Assembly: GCA_011009095.1 (NCBI GenBank)
Contig: VTPC01008407.1
Coordinates: 1 to 64,000, forward strand
Reading direction: 5' to 3'
Length of the DNA stretch: 64,000 nt
Origin: Ignelater luminosus
Taxonomy: Eukaryota; Arthropoda; Insecta; Coleoptera; Elateridae
Shown: positions 1 through 10,627 of the stretch, in pieces
How positions within the stretch are numbered: position 1 is the first letter of the stretch
How the letters are laid out: every line of letters starts with the position of its first letter
Notes under the pieces: model-generated
Databases searched by the model: none
What the model was told of the DNA's origin: nothing
The model's input: only the letters and a program-made list of their open reading frames with translations
Made by a program: the position numbers and the translations under genes

Positions 1-772
1 TTTGGTGCTAGATCAAGTGAATATGGACAATGCGACATCAATTTCACTTTTTCACTCGCTAAAAAGTCGACAGTTTGTGAAACTGTGTGGGAACTTGCAT
101 TGTCGTGGTGAAGAATGTTGCGTCGATGTGGATTGTTTATACTGATTTTACCGATGACTTCCGGCAAAAAAATTGTTGTGTTCCAATCAGCGTTCACAGT
201 TTTTTGATCCTCTAAAGCTATGGTTGTCACATGTCCAGAAATACGGAAGAAACAAGCGATCATTTACTTTGCAACACTGCGTGAACGAACAACTTTTGCG
301 GGTTTCGATTCATCTCGAAACATCCAAACAGTGGATTGTTGTTTAATTTCCGGCTCGTACGAGTATATCCAACTTTCGTCACCAGTAACAATGTCGTATA
401 CTAAATTTGAATGATCTCGGTTGAATTTCTTCGGCATTTCTTTGCACCAATTTACACGTTTAAATGATCGTGTAAAATCGTGTTTATTCCTTTCACGTCA
501 ATGCCTAATGTGACCCCTATTTCACGTATGTCACATGTCGATCGCGCTCAATCGTTTTACGCACGGCATCAACGTTAGTGGCAACAACAGACTGGACGAA
601 ATACCTTCACAAAATTCATCACTGAGAAAAGAACGCCCACGCTGGAACTCATCAAACCAATTATAAACAGTTCAATTTGATAGAGCTTCCTTCGATGCAT
701 TGTTTGGGTGTTAAGGTGCTTCGAAAATCGTAAAATATCATTGCTCGAAAATGTTCACACGAGAGTTCCATT
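1..772 (-). pseudogene. mariner transposase remnant, cut by the window edge
   Basis: Reading the minus strand from about 772 down gives a mariner-type transposase: an N-terminal start of the MELSCEHFRAMIFYDFR type, then a VTGDESWIYSYEPE block with the first catalytic Asp, then LHHDNASSHT with the second, and CPYSLDLAP at the window edge where the third would follow. The enzyme would cut and paste its own element through a DDD active site. The frame is broken by several stops and small shifts, for example a stop after RSRSVAK and a frame change near 650, so it is a fossil. The 3' end of the element lies outside the window. I found no terminal inverted repeat at the 772 side. Confidence 0.85.
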
Positions 773-1008
773 TTTTCACAAAATTACTTTTTTCAAAGGA
801 GAACTAGTTAGCTTGGGTACGAACTGTCAACTGAATTATGGGTTATAAGTGACAAATTTTACGAATTTAACAATGGTACAATACTGACACCAACGGAAGT
901 ACCCGATTGCAGCATTATGAAATCGTTCACTTTTTGTAAAAATACTTTTTTCTTCATGTACAGTTATTGCATGCATTGTCTCGCAATTATTATTACGTTT
1001 TAATTATG

Positions 1009-1310
1009 AAAGCCAGTTGATTGCGTGACAAAGTACCGACACCAAACAAAAGACGATCGCAAATTGAGCTCAGAAACGATTTTCTCTCCGTTAGAGGCGT
1101 TCTTGTTGTAGGTTGAATTTGACAACTTTAAAAGTCAGTTTATAAGTTTGAGATTGTTAAAACTTAAGTTTTAGAAAAAGAATTATGAACTGCCGTTTAG
1201 ATTTAACGTGGAGTAACAGCTGCTCTAGCGCAGAGAAAATGGTTAATGAGCCCAATTTGCGATCGTGTTTTGTTTGGTGCCGGTACTTTGGCTCACATCA
1301 ACTGGCTTTG
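1009..1310. repeat. foldback repeat, about 60-bp arms
   Basis: Bases 1009-1071 and 1247-1310 are imperfect inverted copies. Both contain AAAGCCAGTTGAT, AAAGTACCG, CACCAAACAAAA and GATCGCAAATTG in the same order. The roughly 175 bp between them has no convincing coding content. It looks like a foldback MITE; I could not identify a target-site duplication. Confidence 0.65.
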
Positions 1311-1632
1311 TCAATTATTTCATAACAACGCCATCTATTGGCATCTATCGGAATTAAGATGTAAAACGTCTACAGCTTCGAACCACCTTAACAAAAGTAG
1401 GTACAATCACAAAGAACCCACATTTGGTACAATAAATGAGTGAGAACCGGATGTTTAACATTGACATTGATTTTTGAAAACTCTACGTCATAAACATGTA
1501 ATGATAAATGGTTTGACTTTGTAAAGTATTTCTTTACTTTGTACAAGCCCAGTCAGGGACAGAGAATGGGGGCGGGGGCGACATAGTCGGTGTTGCACAC
1601 GGGCGTTCAAGTGGCTAAGGGCGGGCCTGTTA

Positions 1633-1945
1633 ATGGAAATAATATGTGCTGAAACTTATTTATCATTGCTACAAGATAACGTAATGCCAACTTTATATAA
1701 TTTAAATTTGAATATTCACGAAGATATTTGGTTCCAGCATGATGGTGCTTTCGTCCATAATTCCAGAATCGTAAAAAACTATTTAAATGAAAATTTTTCA
1801 CGTCGATGGATTCTTTTTATTGGGGATATATAAACACCAAGGTTTTTGATGGAACGCTGATAGATTTAGACCAGCTCAAACACCGAATACAGGCTGTACC
1901 AACAACTATCATAGCAGAACAGTTAACAAGCAAATAATTTTTGTG
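1633..1945 (+). pseudogene. DDE transposase fragment (DUF4817-type element)
   Basis: The translation contains YLSLLQDNVMP, then IWFQHDGAFVHNSRIVKNYL (second catalytic Asp block) and NFSRRWI. Further on, in a shifted frame, comes LKHRIQAVPTTI. These match in order the widespread insect transposase whose consensus reads WFQQDGAPPH...FPDRWIGRRG...LKxRI. The segment that should carry the third acidic residue is missing, so this is an internally deleted fragment. Related fragments lie at 26410-26530, 32480-32870 and 45473-45610. Confidence 0.7.
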
Positions 1946-3034
1946 ATCGCCTCGGATTCTGTTTGACCGTAAACGGAGGTATATTTGAAAATTTGTTATA
2001 AGAAGTTTCTTATTTAAAATCATTTGTTTTTTGTAATACGTTTTTACTTTTTTAAATTTAGTTTAGGGCAGAAAAATATTTTGGGATTTTCTGCAAATAA
2101 AAGTAAATCTTTTGAGAGAATAGACCTTTTACCTGTGACAGTTCCTTGTCTAGCATTGTGACGTCACAAGAATCTTGTTAGGTATAATGGCGGGAAACGA
2201 AATTTTCATAAGCTTCAATAGGACGGACATCAATTTAAAATAAAAAAAACAAAACCCTCTTGTACATATTCTTTTGATTACAAGCATGCATAAAGTCCTG
2301 TTTATCTAAATACGTTGTACTATTTATAGAAATTCAACCGACAAATAAGATAAATCTATTAAAAGTATATGTAATTACACGTAACGAACTTCACGCAATT
2401 CATCATGCAGTATTTTTAAACTGATTTACAGGTAATTTAAAAATTTGTTTTAGTAAAACTAGAAAGATATTTAAAAAATACGTAATAATTTTAAATATCG
2501 AAGCAATTTTCAAAAACTTTTAAATACTTTGAAGTGCTTTAAATTTAAATTAAAAGAGAGCAAGTTTCATTTCATTCTTTATGGGAATCGGTTTCGCGGA
2601 CCTCTGTTATACCTAAGTGCGCAGAAAGTAACTGAGCCTATCTTTTATCTTTGTTTGGGTAAAAGGTCTATTGTTTGTACTTTTAATAAGCTACTTATTA
2701 AACCATAGGCATATTTTTTTTGTTTTTTCTTTTATTTAAGTGGGGAGAACTAATAAGAATATTTACATTTAAAAGCGACAATGTTCTATTTTAAGTGGGA
2801 CAACTTCATACGTACAATTTAAAGGTTGCTAAGGTTTCATCCAACAATTCGAATTTAGTTGCTGTAGATATTTCACATTTGTACTGCGTGCATGTTTCGC
2901 CTTAAATAATATTCAGATACTAGCCTTGTTGTGGTTTGTATTGTCAGTCTATAAGCCTATTCTGTCGTCCGTTGGACTGGTCCCCACTGGAGGATTGGGA
3001 AAACTAGACAGATATAAATTTTAATACTTTTCAG
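1946..3034. other. no gene seen; probable intron of the protease gene
   Basis: AT-rich sequence with no supported ORF. It ends in a pyrimidine-rich tract and AG (3033-3034), which fits the acceptor of the protease exon starting at 3035. I looked for upstream protease exons (catalytic His or Asp blocks) here and saw none. Confidence 0.5.
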
Positions 3035-3047
3035 GTACTTGGCTGGG
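3035..3047 (+). repeat. target-site duplication, left copy
   Basis: GTACTTGGCTGGG occurs here, directly after the splice acceptor AG, and again at 4736-4748. Only the second copy continues into protease coding sequence, so the pair is the duplication made when the LINE derivative inserted. Confidence 0.85.
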
Positions 3048-4735
3048 ACCGACGCCGTCGCCACCACCACCGACGCCACCACCACCGACGCCGCCGCCAC
3101 CACCACCGACAACGGAAAGAAGATGTCGAGGAGGCAGAGGCAGCGGGCGAAGAAGAAGACTGCAAGGGAGCGCGCCGCCACGATTCGTGGTGGTGTAGCC
3201 TCCCCTCCAGGTGTGGTCGAAGCACCCGCCGACTGCGACGCCGCTCCCATCGGCACGGACGCTGCTGCCTCCGGGCAGGCCAGCGCACCGGCCGTGGACA
3301 GCGGCTTAGCGGCACCTATTCAGCCGCCGAGGGCGACCTCGGATTCCCCCGCCGCCCCTCTGGGGAGCCACGGCGCCGGCACCTCGCACTCCGAGGCACC
3401 GCCGAGGGACAGCGACGTGATGTCGTGCGCCTCCTCTGTTCAGGACTGTAGCAGCAGCTACGAATCCGACTGCGACGACGACTTTACAGAAGTCACCAGT
3501 CGAGCGAAGAGAAGACGCCGAGATTCTCCCGCTGCGGAAGCGCTAGCGGCCCCGACGGCGAACCGTTTCTCCGCTTTAGGAGCCGAGAACGACGCCGTAC
3601 TCCGAGGGGGGCCCCGCCGCGTGTCTCCCAAGGGTGCCTCCCATAATCCTTCACTCGAAGGACGACTGGGTTCGCATCTCGACGGAACTCACACGGCTTG
3701 ATCTCGCTGTCGCGAAGGCCAAAAACCTCCGCGACGGCATTATGATCAAGCCGCAGGCGGAGCGTGACTACCGCGGGATCAAGGATCTCCTCACGAGGTT
3801 GGGTCTATCCTTCCACACCTGCCAGCTGACGAAGGAGAAACCGCTCAAGGTCGTCCTCCGGGGCATCTCTCTAGCAGAGGCCTCCCGGTGCTTTCTGTTC
3901 ACCGGATGCGCCGAGGTCCGGAGCGTATCCCCATACCGCTGGTGCTTGTCATTCTAGACAAGTCCCGCGAAGCGGCCAAGGAGATGTTCGGGACCAAGGA
4001 GGTACTCGGTCTGAGGGTGTCCGTGGAATCCCCGCGGAGCCGAGTAACGACAGGTCAATGCCACCGGTGTCAACGGTTCGGACATTCGCAGCGATGCTGC
4101 AACGCCCCACCCAGGTGCGTGAAATGCGCCGGTGCCCATCACACCGGAGACTGCGCCAAGTCCAAACAGACGCCAGCCACATGTGCCAACTGTGCTGGTC
4201 CACATCCGGCGAACTACAAGGGGTGCCCCAGGTATCCCCGAGTAGCAAGCGCGTCGACGGACGAAGCGTCTACTCCAGGAGAGCGGACCGCTGCATCCAC
4301 CACCCGGGGCGAATCAGCTCCGCGACCCGCAACCCCGCAGCCAAGGCAACAGGCAGTACGGCAAGCCGCCGCCCCCACACTCCGTGAGGAAAGCGCGCCA
4401 GTCGCACCAGCTAGCAGCGCCGGTTCCCCGAACTGGTTAAACCTGCTGGAAAGCCTGGACTTTACGAAGCTCACCCGGGCGCTGAAGACAGCCGGCCAGC
4501 GTCTCTGCGAGGCCTCCGGTCTCCCGGAGATGCTGACCGCCATCGGATCCCTCCTCCAGGACGTTCTCGAAGCCATCCAGGCCTAAGAAGATTCCAAGCC
4601 CAACTGCCAACCCAAGGGCCCGCTGCCATAGAAGCAAGCCACAACACTCACTCCAGGCGAAGACCACAGATGAAGGATATAGGAATTTAAATTCGGCGAT
4701 CCAACAGCCAGGAAGTTCAACGTTCAACGTTCAAC
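3048..4735 (+). mobile_element. ORF1-only non-LTR retrotransposon derivative (jockey/R1-like gag, half-LINE)
   Basis: A GC-rich island unlike its surroundings encodes a Gag-like ORF1. A low-complexity Ala/Thr/Asp N-terminus runs from 3048, with the first ATG at 3123 (MSRRQRQRAKKK). A PRE_C2HC-type region starts near 3630 (VPPIILHSKDDW). Three zinc knuckles follow at about 4055-4230: CHRCQRFGHSQRCC, CVKCAGAHHTGDC and CANCAGPHPANYKGC. ORF1 stops at 4584-4586. Two frame breaks are visible: an apparent extra G near 3630, and a break near 3880 where LAEASR meets VLSVHRMRRG. No reverse transcriptase or endonuclease ORF follows. The element ends about 150 bp later in three perfect GTTCAAC units. Flanking 13-bp duplications show this truncated form inserted as a unit, presumably mobilised by a full-length relative. 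Confidence 0.85.
4715..4735 (+). repeat. three tandem GTTCAAC units at the LINE 3' end
   Basis: Positions 4715-4721, 4722-4728 and 4729-4735 each read GTTCAAC, and the last unit abuts the right target-site duplication. Short tandem 3' tails instead of poly(A) are known in some insect non-LTR clades. Confidence 0.8.
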
Positions 4736-4748
4736 GTACTTGGCTGGG
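4736..4748 (+). repeat. target-site duplication, right copy
   Basis: Second copy of GTACTTGGCTGGG. It reads in frame as VLGW and continues into protease coding sequence (GQTVQG). Confidence 0.85.
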
Positions 4749-5187
4749 GTCAGACAGTACAAGGATCTAAGCCGTCAGAAGAGCTGAAAGAACTATCTAT
4801 ACCTATGATACCCTATGAACAATGTTATGAACAAGTTCCTCCAAATTTTCGAGGATTCATAACATACGATAAAGTTTGCGCTGGAATTCTAGACGCTGGT
4901 AAATGAAGTTTCAGATCAAGTTTCTGAACAGTAATGAAATAATTTTGTTTAGGGCAATCCACTTGTCAAGGAGACAGTGGAGGAAGATTAGCATTTATGC
5001 ATACAAATGAAAAGTATTTCTTAAGAGGAATTGTTAGCACATTTCCAGCAACAAGCGAACGATTCTGCGATTCTGATCAATATGGAATTTACACCTCAAT
5101 ATCTAAATATATCGACTTCATAAGAGAACAAATTTATTAATCCAACAAATATTTACAAAAAGAAGTTGTTTATTTTGTATTGTCAAG

Positions 5188-5193
5188 AATAAA
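5188..5193 (+). terminator. AATAAA polyadenylation signal of the protease gene
   Basis: AATAAA lies 48 bp after the protease stop codon, which is a normal position for an insect mRNA 3' end. Confidence 0.5.
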
Positions 5194-7138
5194 GAAATTT
5201 ATTTTTAAGAAAGTAGTTTAGATCATCTAGTTAAGAAAACGTATAAGTTGTTGTTTTGTTAATGATTAATAAACTAAACTACATCTTTTTATTTTACGCT
5301 TATGATTAATAATAAATAATCAATAATTCTAACAATAAAGATTATTCATTTTAAAATATGTACACAACAAAATTGAAGAAAGATATTGTAATATGAAAAT
5401 AAATGTGGAAAGATGTCATAATACTCATAATAGTATTGTACTGGTATAATGCCCCATTATGTTATTCAATGGTTCTATTATTATTCCATCAGATACTATA
5501 CATTAAATACTTACTTATGAACTTATTTTCTTATTTTATTTCTTTTTATCCCAGGGATTTTTTTATTTACTCTGGGTTACCTTATTTAAGTTCCTGTAAT
5601 ATCAAAATGTCAAGATTTTAATAATCGTAGGGTTACTTGGAATATTAATTTTCTTTTTTTACTAAATTGTAGGTTAAGTTTAAATGTCAGTTCTCTGATT
5701 TATTAGATTATTAGATACAGTGTGATTGCAAATGATTGAGGATGGTTTGAATTTGGCGCCATGTATAAATTATTTTCATGTTAACACTACCTGTTTACTT
5801 TTTGCAATCTGTCAAATCTGTATTGTTTACAAGGTATAATAACAAACAGTAAACCTCAGTATACAGATTAAATAAGAGTCAGATATTTCACTCCCTATAC
5901 CACCAATGTTCTCATTTTTTGTCTCTGCGCATTTACATTTGCAGCTCTGAGAGTTTACCACACCTACTCTTTTACTCGCGTTTTATGAAAAGTGCATACC
6001 AAGACCAAGCTGTGCTGCTTGTGCAGCACATGTCAAAACCGCAAGCTCTGAGGGTTGCTTGGAGAGAACAATAGAATTCACAAATCTGTCGAAGTGAAAC
6101 ATCTGCTCAGTAAACAAATAGTGCCAACATGAAAATATTTTAAACATGGCGCCAAATTCCTACATGTAGTTCATTTGATTTTTATTTGAACTGTCAAGAT
6201 TTTCTAATGTTGGTAATATGGGAAAAAGCGTACTAATAATTTTTATAACTTATGTTAAACAACCTGTAAGAACTGTCAATTTGAAGTTTAATTCAAATTG
6301 ATTTTTGTCAAACAAATTTTTATTGAAAGCTGTGCATTTTCAAGAGTTTGTTATTGAAAAATAATGTCAAGAATATAAAAAATTATCCTTACTTTAACGG
6401 AAAGAAACTCCCGTATAAATTATATTTTGAAACTTGAAAAAGATAATCCGCATCTGTCAAGAAAGGAATTGTGTAAAAAGGCTTCTGTAATATTTAATGT
6501 AAGCATTATAACAACTTTTTGATTATCTGACTTGCTTAGTTACTGGTTTTATTTAGGTATCTGACTAATGCTTTGTCTATTTTTCAAGATTTCGAATGGT
6601 CTGGACACGTTTGTGCTCCAAATAAAGGTGGCCAGAAGAAAAATGATATAACATATGTACTAACCCAGAGTTATACTTTTTTAAAGAAGAACTTTCTCAT
6701 CGAATAAGACACTATCATGAAATTCAGAAGAAGACACTTCACTTTGATTTAAACCGTTCTCTTATTAAATTTTCTGTAAATTCAGTTTAAATTACTCCAT
6801 CTTTACAGTATACTGTGTGTCTTATTTACTGAGCTTACTATAAACACTCCGCTGCTAAGTTTTCTAAATACTTGTTTTTTTTTGTGTATTTCTTCGAAAA
6901 TCATCTAAAACAAAATACAATTGATTATAATCAGAAGAGTGCATTTAAAACAACAGAACTAATATATCTTCTTACCGAAAAGATGTTATTGTCATCGTTT
7001 GAAAAGAAGCTTTCTTAATTTAAAGTTTTAATTTATAGTGATCAAGCAAAGAAAGCAGCATTTCATTCATTATTACATTTATTCTGCTGACAAATAAGAA
7101 CATGATAAATAACTGCAATGTAAATAACCCATAATCTA
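5194..7138. other. intergenic; one short coding-like fragment
   Basis: Mostly AT-rich non-coding sequence. Two stretches on the plus strand read like decayed transposase. Near 6412-6497 there is LKLEKDNPHLSRKELCKKAS, which ends before a GTAAGC that could be a splice donor. Near 6685-6778 there is EELSHRIRHYHEIQKKTLHF. I could not assign a family. The rest shows nothing I can support. Confidence 0.35.
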
Positions 7139-7140
7139 TA

Positions 7141-7250
7141 CAGTGTGTCCACATTTCAATGCTCACTATTGGGATCTCGGAAATTGTAAGAGATACAAAG
7201 TCGGTTAAATCAGAAAAGATTTGGCTATTTTGGAGATCAGTTTACTTATG
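7141..7250 (+). repeat. one end of a CAGTGTGTCC-type MITE
   Basis: After a TA, the sequence runs CAGTGTGTCC...GGGATCTCGGAAATTGTAAGAGATAC...GGTTAAAT. The same ordered words occur in the palindromic element at 25982-26976 and near the right end of the element ending at 33605, so this is one terminus of that family. I did not find a matching right end. Confidence 0.55.
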
Positions 7251-7254
7251 CTTT

Positions 7255-7702
7255 TTATCTAATTTATCAGATTCTTTATCAGAACTAGTAAATCGGCCAG
7301 ATAAATATATTAATGTACAAAACGAGATAAACCATAACCTCGATGAAACTCAATCTTCTGGCACGGATGTTAGCGTAAAATCGACAGATAAAATAATTAA
7401 CGAACAAAACACACCTGCGGTTACACCAGGACCATCAAACAAGGTCGTTGTGATACAGCATATAGTAGTAAAACCTGCCGAAAAGCCACCCGTTCAGTTC
7501 CTTCGCTTTTCAAATCGGCTTTGTTTTGGCCTAGACAAATTACTCCAAAAACACGTAAAAGAACCAAAGATAAAATACCTTCTGTAGCAACGTCTGAACA
7601 ATGGCGGAAGTATCATCAAAAGAAGCAAAAAGGCAAAGAAAGAAAAGGAAAAGCAAAAGAAGAAAGAAAAGCCAAACGGGAAGAAAAGAAGAGACTGAAA
7701 GA
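7255..7702 (+). pseudogene. C-terminal tail of a pogo/Tigger-like (DDE_1) transposase
   Basis: A polar region from about 7260 (ELVNRPDKYINVQNE...) is followed, after a frame change near 7495, by SLFKSALFWPRQITPKTRKR, IPSVATSEQWRKYHQKK and a long Lys/Glu/Arg run. That order (FxSALFWP, basic patch, S.EW.., charged coiled tail) is typical of the C-terminus of pogo-family transposases and their domesticated relatives in insects. The catalytic core is absent. The charged tail is cut at 7702 by the MITE that begins at 7703. The apparent methionine at 7159 lies in the neighbouring repeat and is not a real start. Confidence 0.6.
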
Positions 7703-8365
7703 GGTCTGTTCGTTTGCTTGCTCAATTTGCTTCAAGCAGAGGCAGTCGAGCATTGTCACGTGACTAAAGAGAACAGGTTCAAGCACTTTATTCCATTTTT
7801 AACAAACGAACAACTTTTTTAAAAACGGCAAAATAAGCGGTTATTTCTAACCTAAAAACGAGCTCTTATTATGTTAAACTTTTTTAGATTTTAAAAGTAC
7901 CTAAGTTATTATATTGTAAAATATAGAAAGACAATGATTAAAAGGTCTTACTCTAGAAGAAATTGTGCTAGATAATGAAATACACCAAGAATTGGATATT
8001 TTTTTTTATTTTCGTATGTTACTTAACAGATCCACCTAAAATGTAATAATTATCTTGAACATCTCGTAAACTTGCATCTGTTATCACCATTTTACCAACC
8101 TTTTACAATTACCAACAGTTACTGTCACAGAATAACGGTTATGTTTTCCGCGATATATTTACGGTCATGTTTTACTGCTACAATGCTCTGCTGCTCAACT
8201 TGCTCCACCTTAGGAGATCGAGCAACTTTTCTTTGCTCGACGTGATCTAGAGTTAATTGCTCGACGCAAACGAACAATTTTCGAGCAGTTGCTCTGACGC
8301 AAACGAACGCCTAACATGTTGCTCAAATTGCTATAATGTGATCAGAGCAAGCAAACGAACAGACC
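7703..8365. mobile_element. MITE with 21-bp perfect inverted ends
   Basis: The left end begins GGTCTGTTCGTTTGC and the right end (ending 8365) is its exact inverse over 21 bp. Subterminal sequence carries repeated GCTCGA and CAAACGAAC words. No transposase ORF is present. The insertion interrupts the transposase tail ending at 7702. I could not define a target-site duplication, so the superfamily is open. Confidence 0.7.
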
Positions 8366-8429
8366 GTATGTATCTAAGATTTCTGATGTCGGAAATACTA
8401 GATTTAGAAATGAACCAGTTATTACCAAC

Positions 8430-9480
8430 TAGGGACTAGAACACTTTTGAAATAAAGGTTACGGTTCCGGTTTCGGTTCTACTTACTTTAAAAATATGAG
8501 TTTAGGTTCCGATTCCGGTTCTATGTGGTTTAAAAAAAGATTCCGGTTCTGGTTCCAGAATTTTTTGGGTTCCATAAGGGTTCAAATAAAAAAACATGTT
8601 TAACTGCAAAACTAAAATTTTGAAACTTTTTTAGCATAATATTAAAACAGATTATTATACATTGGAGAACCAAGATTACATAATTCAAATTTTTGGTGCA
8701 ACAGTCACTAATTTCAACGTTAGGTGCAATTTTTAAATAGGATAATCATAGTCTCATTTATTATTTTCAAAATTTTGGTTTTTTCTAGTTTTGTTTTACA
8801 GTTACTTCCAAATTTGAATCGAGGTATTTTGAATGGAATGAGACGATAATACAACATTAATACCAAGCAAGCAAGATCCTACAAAAGGGGAAAATTAGAC
8901 TTTCAACAATAGACGTGTTAAGTGTGATGTCACGCGGCCTGATTGATTCTAAACAAATTTGGTTGCTAGGATGTAACTAATGTAGTTATTGGTTAACATA
9001 CACAACGTGGGCTGTCCGTAACATTTGAATTTTGACGTCATCACTAAACACGTCTATTATCAAATAAGATTGTTCAAATTCAAAACATGTGCATGATGTC
9101 GGATATCACTGAGAACATGTGACAATTAATGCAATAAATTTAATTAAATCATTAGATTTGCAAAAAAAGATAAAATTTAGAAACCTGATGAATCAGTGCA
9201 CTCGGAGTCAATGTAAGGTAAAATAGTACATCATTAAGTAGAAACTACTACAGCGCAAACACCAAACAGCAAATTTTATAAAGGAATAAAACAATGAGTT
9301 ATGGAACCGAAATTTGGAACCGAAAAGAACCGGTTCCTACTGCAAATTGTAAGGGTTCCGGTTCCGGTTCTAAATTTGACAGTGACCACAATAAAGGTTC
9401 CGATTCCAGTTCCGGTTCCGTTAAATTCAACCGGTTCCGGTACCGATTCCGGTTCTTTTGGGTTCCGGTTCTAGTCCCTG
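8430..9480. mobile_element. hAT-type MITE, 1.05 kb, 8-bp duplications
   Basis: The termini are TAGGGACTAGAAC (left) and CAGGGACTAGAAC (right, inverted), matching at 12 of 13 positions. The 8-bp direct repeat TTACCAAC flanks both sides (8422-8429 and 9481-9488), which is the hAT signature. Both subterminal regions are packed with GGTTCCGGTTC-type words (8457-8560 and 9325-9475), while the centre is ordinary AT-rich DNA. It has no credible ORF; the 60-70 codon frames over the GGTTCC arrays are repeat artefacts. The element must be mobilised in trans. Confidence 0.85.
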
Positions 9481-9488
9481 TTACCAAC

Positions 9489-10477
9489 ATTATTTAAAAT
9501 CTCTATAAGGTTTCCCGAGGTAGATATTATTGGAAGAATAATATTAATTTATAATTTTCAGATGTTTGTGTATCATTTTTTAGAATAAAAGTTCTTTAGA
9601 ATACGTAAGTAGCATATACCTTTTCTTAAGTTTTCTCTATAGGATTTTCAGTATTATGATGTATTTAGAAGTTGCAATCTTTGATTGTTATCTTCTATAA
9701 TAAATTTTATTTACTTTTACAAATTAAAACTTTCAACATCACCACTTTATTCAGTATTTCAAATACCCTGTCAAACTTTGGTACTGTACCGCTGTCAATC
9801 TTTGGCAAATTAAAAATTTCTCGATATCAAAACTGGTGCAAAAACATGATCTTTGAAAAAAATTAAACGACATTGTTAATAAAATAGGAAACAAAAATTT
9901 ATAAAGTAAAGACTGCCAAACCCTTCAATACTTTTCAATCAATATTATTGCTAAAAGTTTCAGTTTTATAAAGCAAAATTCAAAAATAGTTGCTTAGTGT
10001 GTCAATCTTTGGTGCACTCACCTTATATAATATTAGTTGAGATGTGGAACCAGAAATCAAAACCACTTGATTTTAATTACATTTGTTTTGAATTTCTTAA
10101 TTTTAACCTGACTTAAGTTAATGCCAGACAAATTATGAAATGTCAAGTTTAAGGTTATATTTATTAAGAAAATTGCAATAATAGTCAAGAAAATATGTTA
10201 AAACTAGGAAATAAACTTTGAATATAAAAAGGAAAGAAAATACTAATAAATTATTAAATAGTTATGTTAGATAAAGAGCTTTTGCGCTGGCAGTTTATCT
10301 GTCTGGGCAAATAGTTTCTTTTTTCATTTAATTGCTAAATAACTAAATAAATATAATTGAAATAGCCAAATAGTATCAGACTAAATGATTTTTAGGCACA
10401 TGTAAGTAAATAGGTATAAATGTTGTTTTATAAAATAGAAATAACTGTATTTCCGATTAATACCTCTTGTAACTAAC
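9489..10477. other. intergenic, nothing recognised
   Basis: AT-rich, with no supported ORF, no clear inverted repeat and no RNA gene that I can see. Confidence 0.4.
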
Positions 10478-10627
10478 CCTGCGTTAGGTAAGGTACATCT
10501 GACAGCTATTGTTTACTCGGAATTGTCTCTTGTTCTTGTCACTCAAATAAAAATTCAGATTTGAGTGACAAGAACAAGAGACGATTTCGAGCAAAAACAG
10601 CTGTCAGAGGTCCTTACCGAACGCAGG
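10478..10627. repeat. 150-bp near-perfect foldback (hairpin) element
   Basis: The two halves are inverted copies of about 70 bp sharing CCTGCGTT, GGTAAGG, CTGACAGCT, GTCTCTTGTTCTTGTCACTC and AAAT, with a loop of only a few bases. Transcribed in either direction it would make a long stem. It is a foldback MITE by structure; a small-RNA source is only a possibility. Confidence 0.75.

Larger units (their letters stand above)
3035..5140 (+). pseudogene. serine protease, last two exons; exon split by a LINE derivative
   Basis: Joining 3035-3047 (or its copy 4736-4748) to 4749-4898 and then 4953-5140 gives one open frame. It starts VLGWGQTVQGSKPSEEL, passes VCAGILDAG, and continues across a GTAAAT...TTTAG intron into GQSTCQGDSGG, ending with REQIY and a stop at 5138-5140. 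GWG and the catalytic-serine motif CQGDSGG define a chymotrypsin-fold (S1) protease. The residue at the 189 position is Ser, which favours chymotrypsin-like rather than trypsin-like specificity. The RGIVST segment and overall spacing resemble modular serine protease or clotting factor C-like enzymes of insect immunity; that assignment is inference. The His and Asp exons are not visible and may lie left of the window. The insertion 13 bp into the exon would destroy the normal mRNA, so this copy is probably null, or the insertion is allelic. Confidence 0.8.

Noticed and set aside
3031-3315. Minus-strand open frames over the GC-rich LINE ORF1
   Set aside because: They are low-complexity Arg/Trp-rich shadows of the plus-strand Gag-like frame.
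5403-5621. 72-codon plus-strand ORF
   Set aside because: Hydrophobic, AT-driven composition with no splice context, domain or neighbour support.
9294-9497. ORFs on both strands over GGTTCC arrays
   Set aside because: Periodic artefacts of the subterminal repeats of the hAT MITE, crossing its right border.
10478-10627. CRISPR-like or tandem array
   Set aside because: There is only one inverted pair, no spaced direct repeats, and the window is clearly eukaryotic.
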